From the NCBI GenBank assembly GCA_003150405.1, contig QAMM01000008.1, positions 1 through 64,000 of the forward strand: a stretch of DNA of 64,000 nt. The letters are read 5' to 3'. Made by a program: the position numbers and the translations under genes. This document shows, piece after piece, positions 51,150 through 60,628 of this stretch (the first letter of the stretch is position 1; each line of letters opens with the position of its first letter). A model generated the notes under the pieces. The model had not been told where the DNA came from. It searched no databases and saw only the letters and a list, made by a program, of their open reading frames with translations. The stretch is from Clostridiales bacterium (GTDB lineage Bacteria > Bacillota > Clostridia > Oscillospirales > Ruminococcaceae).

Positions 51150-53030
51150 ATGTTTTTTCAGCCTTTTGCGGCCGATGCGGTCAAATTGTCCGATGCTGAG
51201 CTGCTTCGCCGCCGGAATGACAACCGCCGGTATATGATGAGCCTTTCCAGTGAAAACCTTTTGCTGAATTTTACCCATGAAGCGGGACTGCGTCTCTCGT
51301 TTAATTCCGGTGAACAGGCCGGGATGCACGGGGGATGGGAATCCCCTCTCTGCCAGCTTCGCGGCCATTTTCTAGGCCATTGGCTGTCTGCGGCGGCCAT
51401 GCATTATGCCGCTACCGGGGATATGGAGGTCAAAGCCAAGGCGGATGCGATTATCGCTGTACTGGGGGAGTGCCAGCAGTCCAACGGAGGAGAGTGGGTT
51501 GGATCTATCCCGGAAAAATACCTGACCTGGATCGCGCAGGGGCATGCGGTTTGGGCGCCACATTATACGCTGCACAAAACCTTGATGGGTCTTTTGGATA
51601 TGTACGAAATGACGGGGAATGAACAGGCGCTTTCCATTGCGGTGAACTTTGCCAAATGGTTTTTCCGCTGGAGCGCACAGTTCACCCGTGAAGAGTTTGA
51701 CAACATCCTCGATGTGGAAACCGGCGGTATGCTGGAGGTCTGGGTGCAGCTCTATAACATCACGAAAGAACCGGAGCACATGGAACTGGTTGACCGCTAT
51801 TACCGCGGCCGCCTGTTTGACGCTTTGCTGCGCGGCGAGGATGTTTTGACCAATATGCACGCCAATACCACCATCCCGGAGGTTTTAGGCGCGGCACGGG
51901 CGTATGAAGTGACCGGCGAGCAAAAGTGGATGGACATTGTAAAGGCCTATTGGGATTCTGCCGTGACCGAGCGCGGCACCTATGCAACCGGGGGTCAGAC
52001 CTGTGGGGAAATTTGGACGCCAAAGCATGAAATGAACGCCCGCCTCGGCGATAAAAACCAGGAGCATTGCACCGTTTACAACATGATGCGTCTTGCGGAG
52101 TTCCTGTTCCGTTGGACCGGAGAAGCGCGTTTTATGGATTACTGGGAGCGCAACCTTTACAACGGAATTCTGGCGCAGGCGTACTGGGACGGACAAAGCA
52201 ATTACAGTCATGGACAGCATGCGGAGCATCCCAAAACGGGATTGTTAACCTATTTTCTCCCGCTGCGCGGCGGTTCCCAGAAATTCTGGGCCTCTGAAAC
52301 GCAGGATTTCTTCTGCTGCCACGGTACTTTGGTGCAGGCAAACGCCGCACACAACAATGGGATGTATTATTGGAATGAAAACGGTATTGCGGTCTGTCAG
52401 TATTTTGATTCGTCTTTGTCCGGTTCCATTGCAGGCGTGCCGGTCCGCCTGGTGCAAAAAATCGACACACTGGCAGGTACCGATCACCTGTCGTCTGATT
52501 CCGCAGGCAAGCAGGCCATCGGTGCGGTGACAAGGACCTATCTGCACGATCCGAACAAACTCGCCTCCCGATTGATCATTCAGGCGGAGATGCCGGTGGA
52601 GTTTACGCTGCAAATCCGCATTCCAAGCTGGATTAAGGCAGAACCGATGTTGTACGTCAATGGGGAAGCGCAGCCGGTTGCCGACAACGGTAAAGGGTTT
52701 ATGAGCATTACCCGCGTTTGGCGGCAGGATGAAGTCTATTTTGAATTCCAGAAAGGGATTACGGTTTGCCCGCTGCCGGGGGATGAAAGCAAAGTGGCCT
52801 TTTTAAACGGCCCGGTTGTACTCGCCGGGCTCTGTGAAGAAGAGCGGATGCTTTACGCGGACAAGGGTCAGCCGTTGGAAACCCTTTTGGAGCCAGACAA
52901 CGAACGGGAGTGGGCAAACTGGAAGCAGACCTTTCAGACTACAGGACAGGAACGTGGTATCCGGTTCTGGCCGCTGTACCAGGTAGGTTATGAAAAATAC
53001 AGTGTTTACTTTCCCGTTAAAAGGCGGTAG
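51150..53030 (+). CDS. GH127 beta-L-arabinofuranosidase
   Basis: The 626-residue enzyme should remove beta-L-arabinofuranose from plant arabinan or hydroxyproline-linked sugars. It has the (alpha/alpha)6 barrel of DUF1680/GH127. Glu305 and Cys307 (in NQEHCTVYNMMRLAEF) and Cys389 and Cys390 (in DFFCCHGTL) match the four zinc-site residues of Bifidobacterium HypBA1, one of the final Cys pair being the nucleophile. No signal peptide is seen. ACAGGAGG precedes the ATG. It is followed 52 bp later by a GH5-like gene in the same direction. Confidence 0.92.
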   Translation: MFFQPFAADAVKLSDAELLRRRNDNRRYMMSLSSENLLLNFTHEAGLRLSFNSGEQAGMHGGWESPLCQLRGHFLGHWLSAAAMHYAATGDMEVKAKADAIIAVLGECQQSNGGEWVGSIPEKYLTWIAQGHAVWAPHYTLHKTLMGLLDMYEMTGNEQALSIAVNFAKWFFRWSAQFTREEFDNILDVETGGMLEVWVQLYNITKEPEHMELVDRYYRGRLFDALLRGEDVLTNMHANTTIPEVLGAARAYEVTGEQKWMDIVKAYWDSAVTERGTYATGGQTCGEIWTPKHEMNARLGDKNQEHCTVYNMMRLAEFLFRWTGEARFMDYWERNLYNGILAQAYWDGQSNYSHGQHAEHPKTGLLTYFLPLRGGSQKFWASETQDFFCCHGTLVQANAAHNNGMYYWNENGIAVCQYFDSSLSGSIAGVPVRLVQKIDTLAGTDHLSSDSAGKQAIGAVTRTYLHDPNKLASRLIIQAEMPVEFTLQIRIPSWIKAEPMLYVNGEAQPVADNGKGFMSITRVWRQDEVYFEFQKGITVCPLPGDESKVAFLNGPVVLAGLCEEERMLYADKGQPLETLLEPDNEREWANWKQTFQTTGQERGIRFWPLYQVGYEKYSVYFPVKRR

Positions 53031-53082
53031 AATAGAGTCAAGCAGAGTAGCGTTCCAATCAAAACAATAGGGAGGCATATCC

Positions 53083-54378
53083 GTGAAAAAAACAGTTGAT
53101 TATTCCAAACTCCGCGGCTTTAACTACACCCAAAGTAATGTCTGGAATGATGCTGAATTCTGGGAGAAGTATAACCATGACATTGTGGACCGGGAAATGG
53201 GCTATGCGGAAAAACTTAATCTCAACAGCGTACGAATCTTTTTAACCTACCCTTTCTATGCCAAAGGCGGCGAGCGGTTTCTTGCCAATGTAAAGGATTT
53301 TGTTCAGACTGCGTGGAAGCATGGCATTTCCACCAACCCCATTCTGTTTATGGGCTTCCGTTTTCTGGAGGAGGATTTTGAACGCAAATCCCATGACGGT
53401 CCTGGCCTTCCCCCGCTGACCAAAACCATTGAGGATAAGTCCTGCTGGGCCATTGGCGAACGATATGTAGACGCGGTAATTGACGCTATTGGAAATGAAC
53501 CCGGCCTGCTGTTCTGGGACATTGCCAACGAGCCTGGCTATACTGATGACTTCGTCAGTTGGTATGACGATGAACCGGAATATCTGGAGACCTTCAGTGC
53601 GCGCCCGGATATGGCTGACCTGCGCGACAAGCAGGAAAAAACCTGGGAAATTGTCCGTCATTTCTGCAAATACGTCAAACAAAAAGATCCGAATCACGAT
53701 ATCGGCGTTGGGAATATCTTCATCTTTGAGACCGAACCTTCCGGAACGGCCGATTTGGTGGACGTCATTGTCTTTCACGATTATTCTGCAACCCGAGGCC
53801 GGATGCACAAAATCTACGACATGGCGGTTGCTCTCGGCAAAAAATACAACAAGCCGGTTGTCAACAACGAAACCGCCTGCCTCTGCCGTGGCAATCCGTA
53901 CGACATGACCATTGAAATTGCCGAGGAATACGGCATTGGCTGGTATTTGTTTGAGCTAATGATCGGTAAGGACGGCTGGAACCGTGCCCACGGCATCGTT
54001 TATCCGGACGGAACCATCCGCGACCCTGCTATTATTGCGGCGTTATATGGCTTCTACCGCAAACGGGACGAGGGAATTATTCGTGTGGACGTCAACCAGG
54101 AGGATTATGTCACCGAGCTGCTCAAGCGGGTCAATATGCTCATGGAGGACACCCGCCGCAATCACCGCGTTGACCACAGCACCGACGCGGAGGAGGTTTT
54201 GGAGCTCTGTGAATACGCCGCAAATATTCTGGAAGCAGGCGAGCTGGTGCCGATGAATTATCCGCCGACGGCAAGGGTTGCCGCTTACCGCCGGCAGCCA
54301 AATCCGGATGTGGAAGAGCTGAAAGACTGGCTGTTTGAACTGGCTGATACCCTCAAAAAAGCCTGCCGGATTGTCTGA
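53083..54378 (+). CDS. GH5-like (clan GH-A) glycoside hydrolase
   Basis: The 431-residue TIM-barrel glycosidase has the clan GH-A acid/base in LFWDIANEPG (Glu150) and a nucleophile candidate in PVVNNETACLC (Glu263), plus the barrel-opening motif LRGFNYTQSN. It has no signal peptide, so it acts inside the cell. Relatives are called cellulase-family proteins, but mannosidase, arabinosidase or other specificities occur. GTG at 53083 lies after GGGAGG. It follows GH127 with no terminator between and is closed by one at 54404. Confidence 0.85.
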   Translation: MKKTVDYSKLRGFNYTQSNVWNDAEFWEKYNHDIVDREMGYAEKLNLNSVRIFLTYPFYAKGGERFLANVKDFVQTAWKHGISTNPILFMGFRFLEEDFERKSHDGPGLPPLTKTIEDKSCWAIGERYVDAVIDAIGNEPGLLFWDIANEPGYTDDFVSWYDDEPEYLETFSARPDMADLRDKQEKTWEIVRHFCKYVKQKDPNHDIGVGNIFIFETEPSGTADLVDVIVFHDYSATRGRMHKIYDMAVALGKKYNKPVVNNETACLCRGNPYDMTIEIAEEYGIGWYLFELMIGKDGWNRAHGIVYPDGTIRDPAIIAALYGFYRKRDEGIIRVDVNQEDYVTELLKRVNMLMEDTRRNHRVDHSTDAEEVLELCEYAANILEAGELVPMNYPPTARVAAYRRQPNPDVEELKDWLFELADTLKKACRIV

Positions 54379-54403
54379 TAGAATTGGTAAAGTGTTTTGC
54401 TGG

Positions 54404-54433
54404 GCGGCCCCATTGGTTTGGGGCCGCTTTTTG
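54404..54433 (+). terminator. Terminator of the GH127/GH5-like operon
   Basis: GCGGCCCC pairs with GGGGCCGC across ATTGGTTT and is followed by TTTTTG. Confidence 0.9.
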
Positions 54434-54444
54434 TGACGAAAAAA

Positions 54445-54505
54445 GGTAAAATTCCAGTGCGTTTTTGGTGTTGGAATTGCTATTTTACCGCAGTTATGCT
54501 ATGAT
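54445..54505 (+). promoter_or_regulatory. Promoter with overlapping inverted repeat, Fe-S aldo/keto reductase gene
   Basis: TTGCTA at 54477-54482 and TATGAT at 54500-54505 are 17 bp apart. GGTAAAATTCCA at 54445-54456 is inverted, with a small insertion, as TGGAATTGCTATTTTACC at 54472-54489. The second arm covers the -35, so a repressor site is plausible. Confidence 0.55.
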
Positions 54506-54556
54506 AATTTTAGCTTGAGCTTTATTTTTTAAACTTTTTCTGAAAGGGTGAATCGC

Positions 54557-55711
54557 ATGAATTATCGCAATTATGGTAAACTTGGGTATCAGGTCTCTGC
54601 GCTCGGTATGGGCTGTATGCGCCTGCCCCGGATTATCACCGAACAAGGCAACGCAATCGTCGACCGTGAAAAGGCTTATGAGCTTCTGCGCTACGCGGCG
54701 GAGCATGGGGTCAATTATTTTGACACTGCTTTCGGCTACCACAACACCACCAGTGAAGAGGTGCTGGGGGAGGCGCTCGAGGGCGGCTACCGGGAAAAGG
54801 TGAAAATTGCCACCAAACAGCCGCTCAATGTCATGAAAACGCAGGGGGATATCCGCCGCAACCTGGAAAACACCTTGAAGAAACTGCGGACCGATTACAT
54901 AGACGTTTACCTCATTCACAACATCGGCCCGGCGACCTGGGATGAAATTAAGCGGCGCGAAATCATCAAGGAGTATGAAAAATTCCGTGACGAGGGTATG
55001 ATCAAAGCAATTGGTTTCTCCTACCACGGCGTATACTCCACCTTTGAGGACATCATGAACTACTATGACTGGGACATGTGCCAGGTGCAGCAGAATTTCC
55101 TCGACGTGGATCGTGAAGTCACCGAAGAGGCCATTCATCTGGCAGGGCGCAAGGGAACGGCGCTTGTTATTATGGAACCGCTGCGCGGCGGCGGCCTCAT
55201 CAGTTCCCCGCCGCCGGTACAGGCTGTGTTCGACGAGTTTCCGGTAAAACGTGAACCGGTGGATTGGGCGTTCCGCCATCTGATCAATTATCCGGAGGTG
55301 AGTTGTATTCTCAGCGGCATGACCACGCTGGAGCAGCTCAAACAAAACATTGAAATCTTTTCTGCTCCGGACGCTGTTCCAGGTTGCTTCTCCAACGAGG
55401 AGAAGGAACTGATGAAACGGGTGAAGAAGGCGTACGACGGCCTTGTCTCCATCCCGTGCACCGGCTGTGAGTACTGCCTCCCATGTCCCAAGGGTGTTAA
55501 TATTCCGGGTGTCTTCTCCCGTTACAACGATGGTATGGCATTTCAGAATTTTGACCAGCCAAAGCGGAGCTACATGTTCCTCGGGCGCAACGGCCAGGAT
55601 GCGACCAACTGTGTTGCCTGCGGCGCCTGTGAGAAAAAATGTCCGCAGCACATTGACATTATCAACCAGCTCAAAGTGGCGCACGAAGCCCTCAAAGGCT
55701 GGATTGAATAA
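54557..55711 (+). CDS. Aldo/keto reductase with C-terminal ferredoxin domain
   Basis: The 384-residue protein joins an aldo/keto reductase barrel (about 1-270; FDTAFGYHNTTSEEVLG, YIDVYLIHNIG, IGFSYHG) to a C-terminal domain with two cysteine clusters: CTGCEYCLPCPKG and CVACGACEKKCPQHI, the latter a canonical 4Fe-4S site. This class is common in strict anaerobes; the Fe-S part may pass electrons from ferredoxin. Substrate unknown. Start: ATG at 54557 after AAAGGGTGA; a GTG three codons earlier overlaps that site. It is a single gene with its own promoter and terminator. Confidence 0.92.
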   Translation: MNYRNYGKLGYQVSALGMGCMRLPRIITEQGNAIVDREKAYELLRYAAEHGVNYFDTAFGYHNTTSEEVLGEALEGGYREKVKIATKQPLNVMKTQGDIRRNLENTLKKLRTDYIDVYLIHNIGPATWDEIKRREIIKEYEKFRDEGMIKAIGFSYHGVYSTFEDIMNYYDWDMCQVQQNFLDVDREVTEEAIHLAGRKGTALVIMEPLRGGGLISSPPPVQAVFDEFPVKREPVDWAFRHLINYPEVSCILSGMTTLEQLKQNIEIFSAPDAVPGCFSNEEKELMKRVKKAYDGLVSIPCTGCEYCLPCPKGVNIPGVFSRYNDGMAFQNFDQPKRSYMFLGRNGQDATNCVACGACEKKCPQHIDIINQLKVAHEALKGWIE

Positions 55712-55721
55712 ATTGCCGTTC

Positions 55722-55754
55722 AACAGCCGGGTGCAGATGCATCCGGCTGTTTTG
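55722..55754 (+). terminator. Terminator after the Fe-S aldo/keto reductase
   Basis: ACAGCCGG pairs with CCGGCTGT across GTGCAGATGCAT and ends in TTTTG. Confidence 0.8.
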
Positions 55755-55801
55755 CTGCAAAGAGGCACTGCAATTTTACGGATCATCTGTTATGATACCG
55801 C

Positions 55802-55830
55802 TTGACAACCGGAAAACACCATGCTAAAAT
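55802..55830 (+). promoter_or_regulatory. Sigma-A promoter of the trp operon
   Basis: TTGACA at 55802-55807 and TAAAAT at 55825-55830 are 17 bp apart. Transcription should start near 55837, just ahead of the T-box leader. Confidence 0.8.
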
Positions 55831-55836
55831 AAAGTA

Positions 55837-56127
55837 TAATTTCATAAACCAAACCGTTGATGTGGAAATAAAAACAGAACGTGCACTCACAGAGAGCCCG
55901 GGCGGCTGGGAGCCGGGCAGAACGCAGACTGTTAAATGGGCCACGGAGGGCGCGGTCAAAGGCTTTTGCCGAGTATTCCGCGACGTTTGGCATACGTCAG
56001 TTGCCAGGGATATGTCGGTATCCTGCTGAAAGTGTGCGGAGGCTTCCGCAAATCAAGGTGGCACCGCGGGTGTAGAATTTGTACCCGTCCTTGACAGTTT
56101 TTCTGTCGGGGGCGGTTTTTTTGTTGC
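55837..56127 (+). promoter_or_regulatory. T-box riboswitch controlling the trp operon
   Basis: AAGGTGGCACCGCGG at 56055-56069 is the canonical T-box sequence that pairs with the uncharged tRNA acceptor end in the antiterminator. A stem I-like AGAGAG and GC-rich hairpin lie near 55886-55920. The terminator arm CCGTCCTTGACAG pairs with CTGTCGGGGGCGG and is followed by a T-run at 56116-56122. TGG at 55937-55939 is a candidate tryptophan specifier codon, though I could not fold the specifier loop with confidence. Low charged tRNA-Trp should therefore switch trp expression on. Confidence 0.92.
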
Positions 56128-56175
56128 CCATTTCCGGCAGGCGTGCAAACTCCCGTTTGAGAAAGGGCGGTCGGT

Positions 56176-57651
56176 ATGAAAGTGTTTCCATCGCTGGAAC
56201 AGGCAAGGGCACTTTGTTCACAGAGAAGCTACTGGAACATCCCGGTAAGCTGTGAAATTTATGCAGACAGCATGACGCCAATTCAGGCCATGCGCATCCT
56301 CAAGCATGTAAGCCACCATTGCTATATGCTGGAAAGTGTTGAGGATTCCAAAAAGTGGGGGCGCTACACCTTCCTCGGGTTTGATCCGAAGTTGGAGATC
56401 ACCTGCCAGAATGGAGTGATGACGGTGAAAAACGGTACGGTCATCACCGAAGAGATAACCAATCCGGGTGAGTTTATCCGGAAAGTCATTGAGGAAAACA
56501 ACAGCCCGCGCTTGGCGGAGCTTCCTACCTTTACTGGTGGGTTGGTCGGCTATTTTTCCTACGATTACATCAAATACAGCGAACCTGGCCTGAAGCTCAG
56601 TGCGGCAGATGAGGAATCCTTTAAAGATGTGGATTTAATGCTGTTTGACAAGGTCATTGCCTTTGACAATTTCCGCCAGAAAATTGTCCTTATCGCCAAT
56701 GCTGGGACCGATGCGCTTGAGGTGAATTATAATCGTGCGGTGCTGGAACTGGAACAGCTCATCCATCTGCTCCGTACCGGAAAACCGGCGCCGAATCCCA
56801 AGCCGGTTTTGAAAACACCGTTCCAGCCATTGTTTACCAAAAAGGAATACTGCAATATGGTGGAACGGGCAAGACGGTACATTTATGAAGGCGATATTTT
56901 TCAGGTGGTGCTTTCCAACCGGATGGAGGCGGAGCTTGAAGGAAGTTTGTTTGACGCGTACCGTGTATTGCGCACCTCCAATCCGTCGCCCTATATGTTT
57001 TATTTTTCGAGTGACGATATTGAAATTGCAGGTGCTTCACCGGAAACGCTGGTCAAGCTGGAGGACGGCACTTTGCACACCTTTCCGTTGGCGGGCACCC
57101 GTCCGCGCGGCGAAACCGACGAACAGGATATGGCGCTGGAACGCGAGCTGCTTGCAGATGATAAGGAATGCGCCGAGCACAACATGCTAGTGGATTTGGG
57201 CCGCAACGACCTCGGCCGCATGAGCAAAATTGGCACGGTTCAGGTGGAAAAGTATATGTCCATTGAGCGGTTTTCCCATGTGATGCATATCGGCTCAACG
57301 GTGTCGGGGCAGATCCGGGAGGACAAAGACGCGCTTGACGCGGTATCCGCTGTGCTTCCCGCCGGAACCCTTTCCGGCGCGCCGAAAATCCGGGCGTGTG
57401 AAATCATTGATGAACTCGAGCAGGTCAAGCGCGGCATTTATGGCGGTGCGATTGGATACATCGATTTCACCGGCAATCTAGATACCTGCATAGCAATCCG
57501 GATTGCGTATGCAAAAAACGGCAAGGTATTTGTCTGCTCAGGTGCAGGCATTGTAGCGGACAGTGTGCCAGAAAACGAATATCAGGAATGTCTGAACAAA
57601 GCCAAAGCGGTGGTTCGGGCGATTGAGACGGCTGGGGAGGGAATTGACTGA
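56176..57651 (+). CDS. trpE: Anthranilate synthase component I
   Basis: The 491-residue subunit makes anthranilate from chorismate with ammonia from TrpG. Conserved segments: LESVEDSKKWGRYTFLG at the N-terminus (tryptophan feedback site region), YSFLGFDP-like loops, FSRLAGTRPRG-type LAGTRPRGET, EHNMLVDLGRNDLGRMS and GTLSGAPKIRACEIIDELE of the chorismate-binding domain. The ATG follows AAAGGG. It is the first gene after the T-box and overlaps trpG by one base (TGATG). Confidence 0.96.
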   Translation: MKVFPSLEQARALCSQRSYWNIPVSCEIYADSMTPIQAMRILKHVSHHCYMLESVEDSKKWGRYTFLGFDPKLEITCQNGVMTVKNGTVITEEITNPGEFIRKVIEENNSPRLAELPTFTGGLVGYFSYDYIKYSEPGLKLSAADEESFKDVDLMLFDKVIAFDNFRQKIVLIANAGTDALEVNYNRAVLELEQLIHLLRTGKPAPNPKPVLKTPFQPLFTKKEYCNMVERARRYIYEGDIFQVVLSNRMEAELEGSLFDAYRVLRTSNPSPYMFYFSSDDIEIAGASPETLVKLEDGTLHTFPLAGTRPRGETDEQDMALERELLADDKECAEHNMLVDLGRNDLGRMSKIGTVQVEKYMSIERFSHVMHIGSTVSGQIREDKDALDAVSAVLPAGTLSGAPKIRACEIIDELEQVKRGIYGGAIGYIDFTGNLDTCIAIRIAYAKNGKVFVCSGAGIVADSVPENEYQECLNKAKAVVRAIETAGEGID

Positions 57652-58223
57652 TGGTATTGCTCATCGACAATTATGACAGCTTTTCCTATAACCTCTACCA
57701 GCTTGTCGGCTCGGTTGAGCCGGATATCCGTGTAATTCGGAACGACGAATACACGGCGGCGGAAATTGCGGCAATGGAGCCGCGGGCAATCATCCTGTCG
57801 CCGGGGCCGGGCAGGCCGGAACATGCAGGCGTTTGTATTGAAGTGGTGCGAACACTTGGGGACAGAATTCCAATTTTAGGCGTCTGCCTGGGGCACCAGT
57901 CCATTTGCGAAACATATGGAGCGACCGTGTCTTATGCAAAGCAGCTCATGCACGGAAAAACCTCGCTGGTTTCACTGGATAACGACAGTAAATTATTCTA
58001 TGGTATGCCGCCGCAGATTCAGGCGGCCCGGTACCATTCCCTGGCGGCAGTACGCAAAACGCTGCCAGAAGTGTTGAAGGTGACGGCAGAAACCAAGGAT
58101 GGGGAGATTATGGCGGTGGAGCACCGGGAGTATCCCGTTTACGGGGTACAGTTTCACCCCGAATCCATCCTGACGCCGGACGGCGGTTCCATTATTCGAA
58201 ATTTTCTGGGGGTTCAGGCATAA
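57651..58223 (+). CDS. trpG: Anthranilate synthase component II (glutamine amidotransferase)
   Basis: The 190-residue class I amidotransferase supplies ammonia to TrpE. Cys79 in [11 protein letters not shown] is the nucleophile, and His and Glu of the triad are in [24 protein letters not shown] is the oxyanion region. It could also serve p-aminobenzoate synthase (PabA), as in some Firmicutes, because no other copy is visible here. Starts overlap trpE and its stop overlaps trpD. Confidence 0.95.
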   Translation: MVLLIDNYDSFSYNLYQLVGSVEPDIRVIRNDEYTAAEIAAMEPRAIILSPGPGRPEHAGVCIEVVRTLGDRIPILGVCLGHQSICETYGATVSYAKQLMHGKTSLVSLDNDSKLFYGMPPQIQAARYHSLAAVRKTLPEVLKVTAETKDGEIMAVEHREYPVYGVQFHPESILTPDGGSIIRNFLGVQA

Positions 58224-59233
58224 TGATAAGAGAAGCGATTATCGACCTTTCCAAACGGAAGGATTTATCCTATGAAACCGCCGAGGCGGTCATGAATGAA
58301 ATTATGAGCGGTGAAGCGTCTGCGGTGCAGATGAGCGCCTACCTTACAGCGTTGAGCCTGAAGGGCGAGACCATTGACGAGATTACCGCATCGGCTGCGG
58401 GAATGCGCCGGCACTGCATCAAGCTACTGCACGATATGGATGTGCTGGAAATTGTCGGCACTGGAGGGGACGGGGCCAATTCCTTTAATATTTCTACGAC
58501 TGCTTCTCTCGTCATTTCGGCGGCGGGCGTGCCGGTTGCGAAACATGGCAACCGTGCGGCGTCGAGCAAATGCGGCGCCGCGGATGTGCTGGAGGCATTG
58601 GGGGTTAAAATCGATCTGCCGCCGGAAAAGAGCGCGGGGTTGCTTAAGGCTATTGGCATTTGTTTTCTGTTTGCACAGAACTATCACATCGCCATGAAAT
58701 ACGTCGCCCCAGTGCGCCGGGAACTCGGTATCCGAACTATATTTAATATTCTTGGACCACTTGCAAATCCGGCCGGTGCAAACATGGAAGTGATGGGCGT
58801 TTATGACGAGGCGTTGGTGGAACCGCTTGCACGGGTTATGGCAAACCTCGGCGTCAAAAGCGGCATGGTGGTGTTTGGGCAGGACGGTCTGGACGAAATC
58901 TCAATGAGCGCGCCGACGTCAGTTTGCGAGGTTCGGGATGGAGGTTTTCGTTCCTATGTCATCACCCCAGAGCAGTTTGGGCTTGCGCGCTGCTCCAAAG
59001 AGGATTTAGTGGGCGGCACGCCCAAGGAAAATGCAGAAATTACCCGTGCTATCCTCGGTGGAGAAAAAGGGCCAAAGCGTGATGCGGTGGTGCTCAACGC
59101 GGCAGCGGCATTGTACGCGGCGGGAAGGTGCGCAGACTGGGAATCCGCCATTCGCTTGGCTCAGGAAACCATTGATAGCGGTAAAGCGTTGAAGCAGCTC
59201 GAAGCCTTCATCCGTTGCTCCAATGAGGCGTAA
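58223..59233 (+). CDS. trpD: Anthranilate phosphoribosyltransferase
   Basis: The 336-residue enzyme attaches phosphoribose to anthranilate. [20 protein letters not shown] binds [24 protein letters not shown] is the anthranilate and metal site, and [10 protein letters not shown] follows. Its start overlaps the trpG stop (TAATG). Confidence 0.96.
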   Translation: MIREAIIDLSKRKDLSYETAEAVMNEIMSGEASAVQMSAYLTALSLKGETIDEITASAAGMRRHCIKLLHDMDVLEIVGTGGDGANSFNISTTASLVISAAGVPVAKHGNRAASSKCGAADVLEALGVKIDLPPEKSAGLLKAIGICFLFAQNYHIAMKYVAPVRRELGIRTIFNILGPLANPAGANMEVMGVYDEALVEPLARVMANLGVKSGMVVFGQDGLDEISMSAPTSVCEVRDGGFRSYVITPEQFGLARCSKEDLVGGTPKENAEITRAILGGEKGPKRDAVVLNAAAALYAAGRCADWESAIRLAQETIDSGKALKQLEAFIRCSNEA

Positions 59234-59243
59234 GGAGATTGTT

Positions 59244-60029
59244 ATGATACTGGACGAAATTGCGGCGCGCACCCGTCTGCGGATGGAAGAACAGAAACAG
59301 AGGGTTCCTTTTGCAGAGGTCAAAGCTAGGGCGGAAGCGCTGGATGCAAATACCGGCTTCCCATTTGAACGCGCATTAAAACAAGATGGGATTTCGTTTA
59401 TCTGCGAGGTCAAAAAAGCTTCTCCCTCCAAAGGGGTGATTGCTGAGGATTTCCCTTACCTGCAAATTGCGCAGGAGTATGAAGCAGCGGGGGCATCTGC
59501 CATTTCGGTGCTGACCGAACCGTTCTACTTCAAGGGGGAGGACCGTTACCTGAAAGAAATTGCTGCGGCGGTACAAATTCCTATTCTGCGCAAGGATTTT
59601 GTAGTGGATGAATACATGATTTACGAGGCAAAGCTACTCGGCGCTTCGGCAGTGCTGCTCATTTGTGCGATACTGCCGCCGGAATTGCTGCGGCAGTATC
59701 TTGAAACCGCGCACCGGCTTGGCTTGTCTGCGTTGGTAGAAGCGCATACCAAAGAGGAGGTCAGGATGGCTGTTGACGCCGGAGCGCGGAGCGTCGGGGT
59801 CAACAACCGGGATTTGCAGACCTTTCAGGTGGATGTGACGACGAGCATTCGTCTGCGGCAGGAGGTTCCGCATGAGCTCCTATATGTGTCGGAAAGCGGA
59901 ATCGCCACGCCGGAGGACGTGGAGACGTTGCGCCGGAACGGCACCGATGCAGTGCTGATTGGAGAAACGCTGATGCGCAGCCTAGATAAAAGAGCGATGC
60001 TCGATGCGCTGCGGGGAGGTAAACCATGA
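59244..60029 (+). CDS. trpC: Indole-3-glycerol phosphate synthase
   Basis: The 261-residue TIM-barrel enzyme closes the indole ring. FICEVKKASPSKGVI is the N-terminal catalytic Lys loop; ISVLTEPFYFKG, ILRKDFVVDEYMIYE and GVNNRDLQTFQVD hold the remaining active-site residues, and SESGIATPEDV binds phosphate. Start at 59244 follows AAGGAG at 6 nt; the longer frame from 59223 overlaps trpD. Confidence 0.96.
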   Translation: MILDEIAARTRLRMEEQKQRVPFAEVKARAEALDANTGFPFERALKQDGISFICEVKKASPSKGVIAEDFPYLQIAQEYEAAGASAISVLTEPFYFKGEDRYLKEIAAAVQIPILRKDFVVDEYMIYEAKLLGASAVLLICAILPPELLRQYLETAHRLGLSALVEAHTKEEVRMAVDAGARSVGVNNRDLQTFQVDVTTSIRLRQEVPHELLYVSESGIATPEDVETLRRNGTDAVLIGETLMRSLDKRAMLDALRGGKP

Positions 60030-60628
60030 GCGGGACCAAGGTGAAAATCTGCGGTCTGAGCCGGGAGCAGGATATTGAAGCGGCAAACCAGGCAAAACCG
60101 GATTATATTGGCTTTGTCTTTGCCGAAAGCCGCCGCCGTGTGACGCCGGAGCAGGCAAAGCGCCTGCGGGAACGGTTGGAACCGGGCATTGTTCCGGTCG
60201 GGGTTTTTGTCAATGCGCCGGAGAAGGAAATTCTCGCTTTGCTTACAGAAGGGGTCATTGATATTGCTCAACTCCATGGGAATGAGGACGAGGCTTTTGT
60301 ACGGCGCATTCAGGAATACAGCGGAAAACCGGTGATCAAGGCGGTGAAGGTATTGTCGGAGCAGGATGTTTTGCGATGGCGGAATTCACAAGCGGATTAC
60401 CTGCTGCTGGACAGCGGCGCTGGAAGTGGAAAGCAGTTTGACTGGTCGCTGATCCGCCGCTGTGACTGCCCCTTTTTCCTGGCGGGCGGATTGAACGCCG
60501 CAAACGTGGTTCAGGCCATTCGGCAGGTTCAGCCTTATGCGGTGGATTTGAGCAGCGGGGCGGAGACAGACGGGGTCAAAGACCCAGAAAAAATGGAACG
60601 GATTGTAAGGAGTGTACGGGATGAGTAA
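60026..60628 (+). CDS. trpF: Phosphoribosylanthranilate isomerase
   Basis: The 200-residue TIM-barrel enzyme isomerises phosphoribosyl anthranilate. [16 protein letters not shown] holds the catalytic Cys, [13 protein letters not shown] and [14 protein letters not shown] hold the Asp region, and [11 protein letters not shown] and [14 protein letters not shown] bind phosphate. It overlaps trpC by 4 bp and trpB by 8 bp. Confidence 0.96.
   Translation: MSGTKVKICGLSREQDIEAANQAKPDYIGFVFAESRRRVTPEQAKRLRERLEPGIVPVGVFVNAPEKEILALLTEGVIDIAQLHGNEDEAFVRRIQEYSGKPVIKAVKVLSEQDVLRWRNSQADYLLLDSGAGSGKQFDWSLIRRCDCPFFLAGGLNAANVVQAIRQVQPYAVDLSSGAETDGVKDPEKMERIVRSVRDE

Noticed and set aside
54494..55786. 430-codon minus-strand frame over the Fe-S aldo/keto reductase
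   Set aside because: Covers the promoter and terminator of the real gene and lacks family features.
55837..56127. Trp leader peptide type attenuation
   Set aside because: No short Trp-rich open frame with a ribosome site is seen, whereas the T-box sequence is exact.
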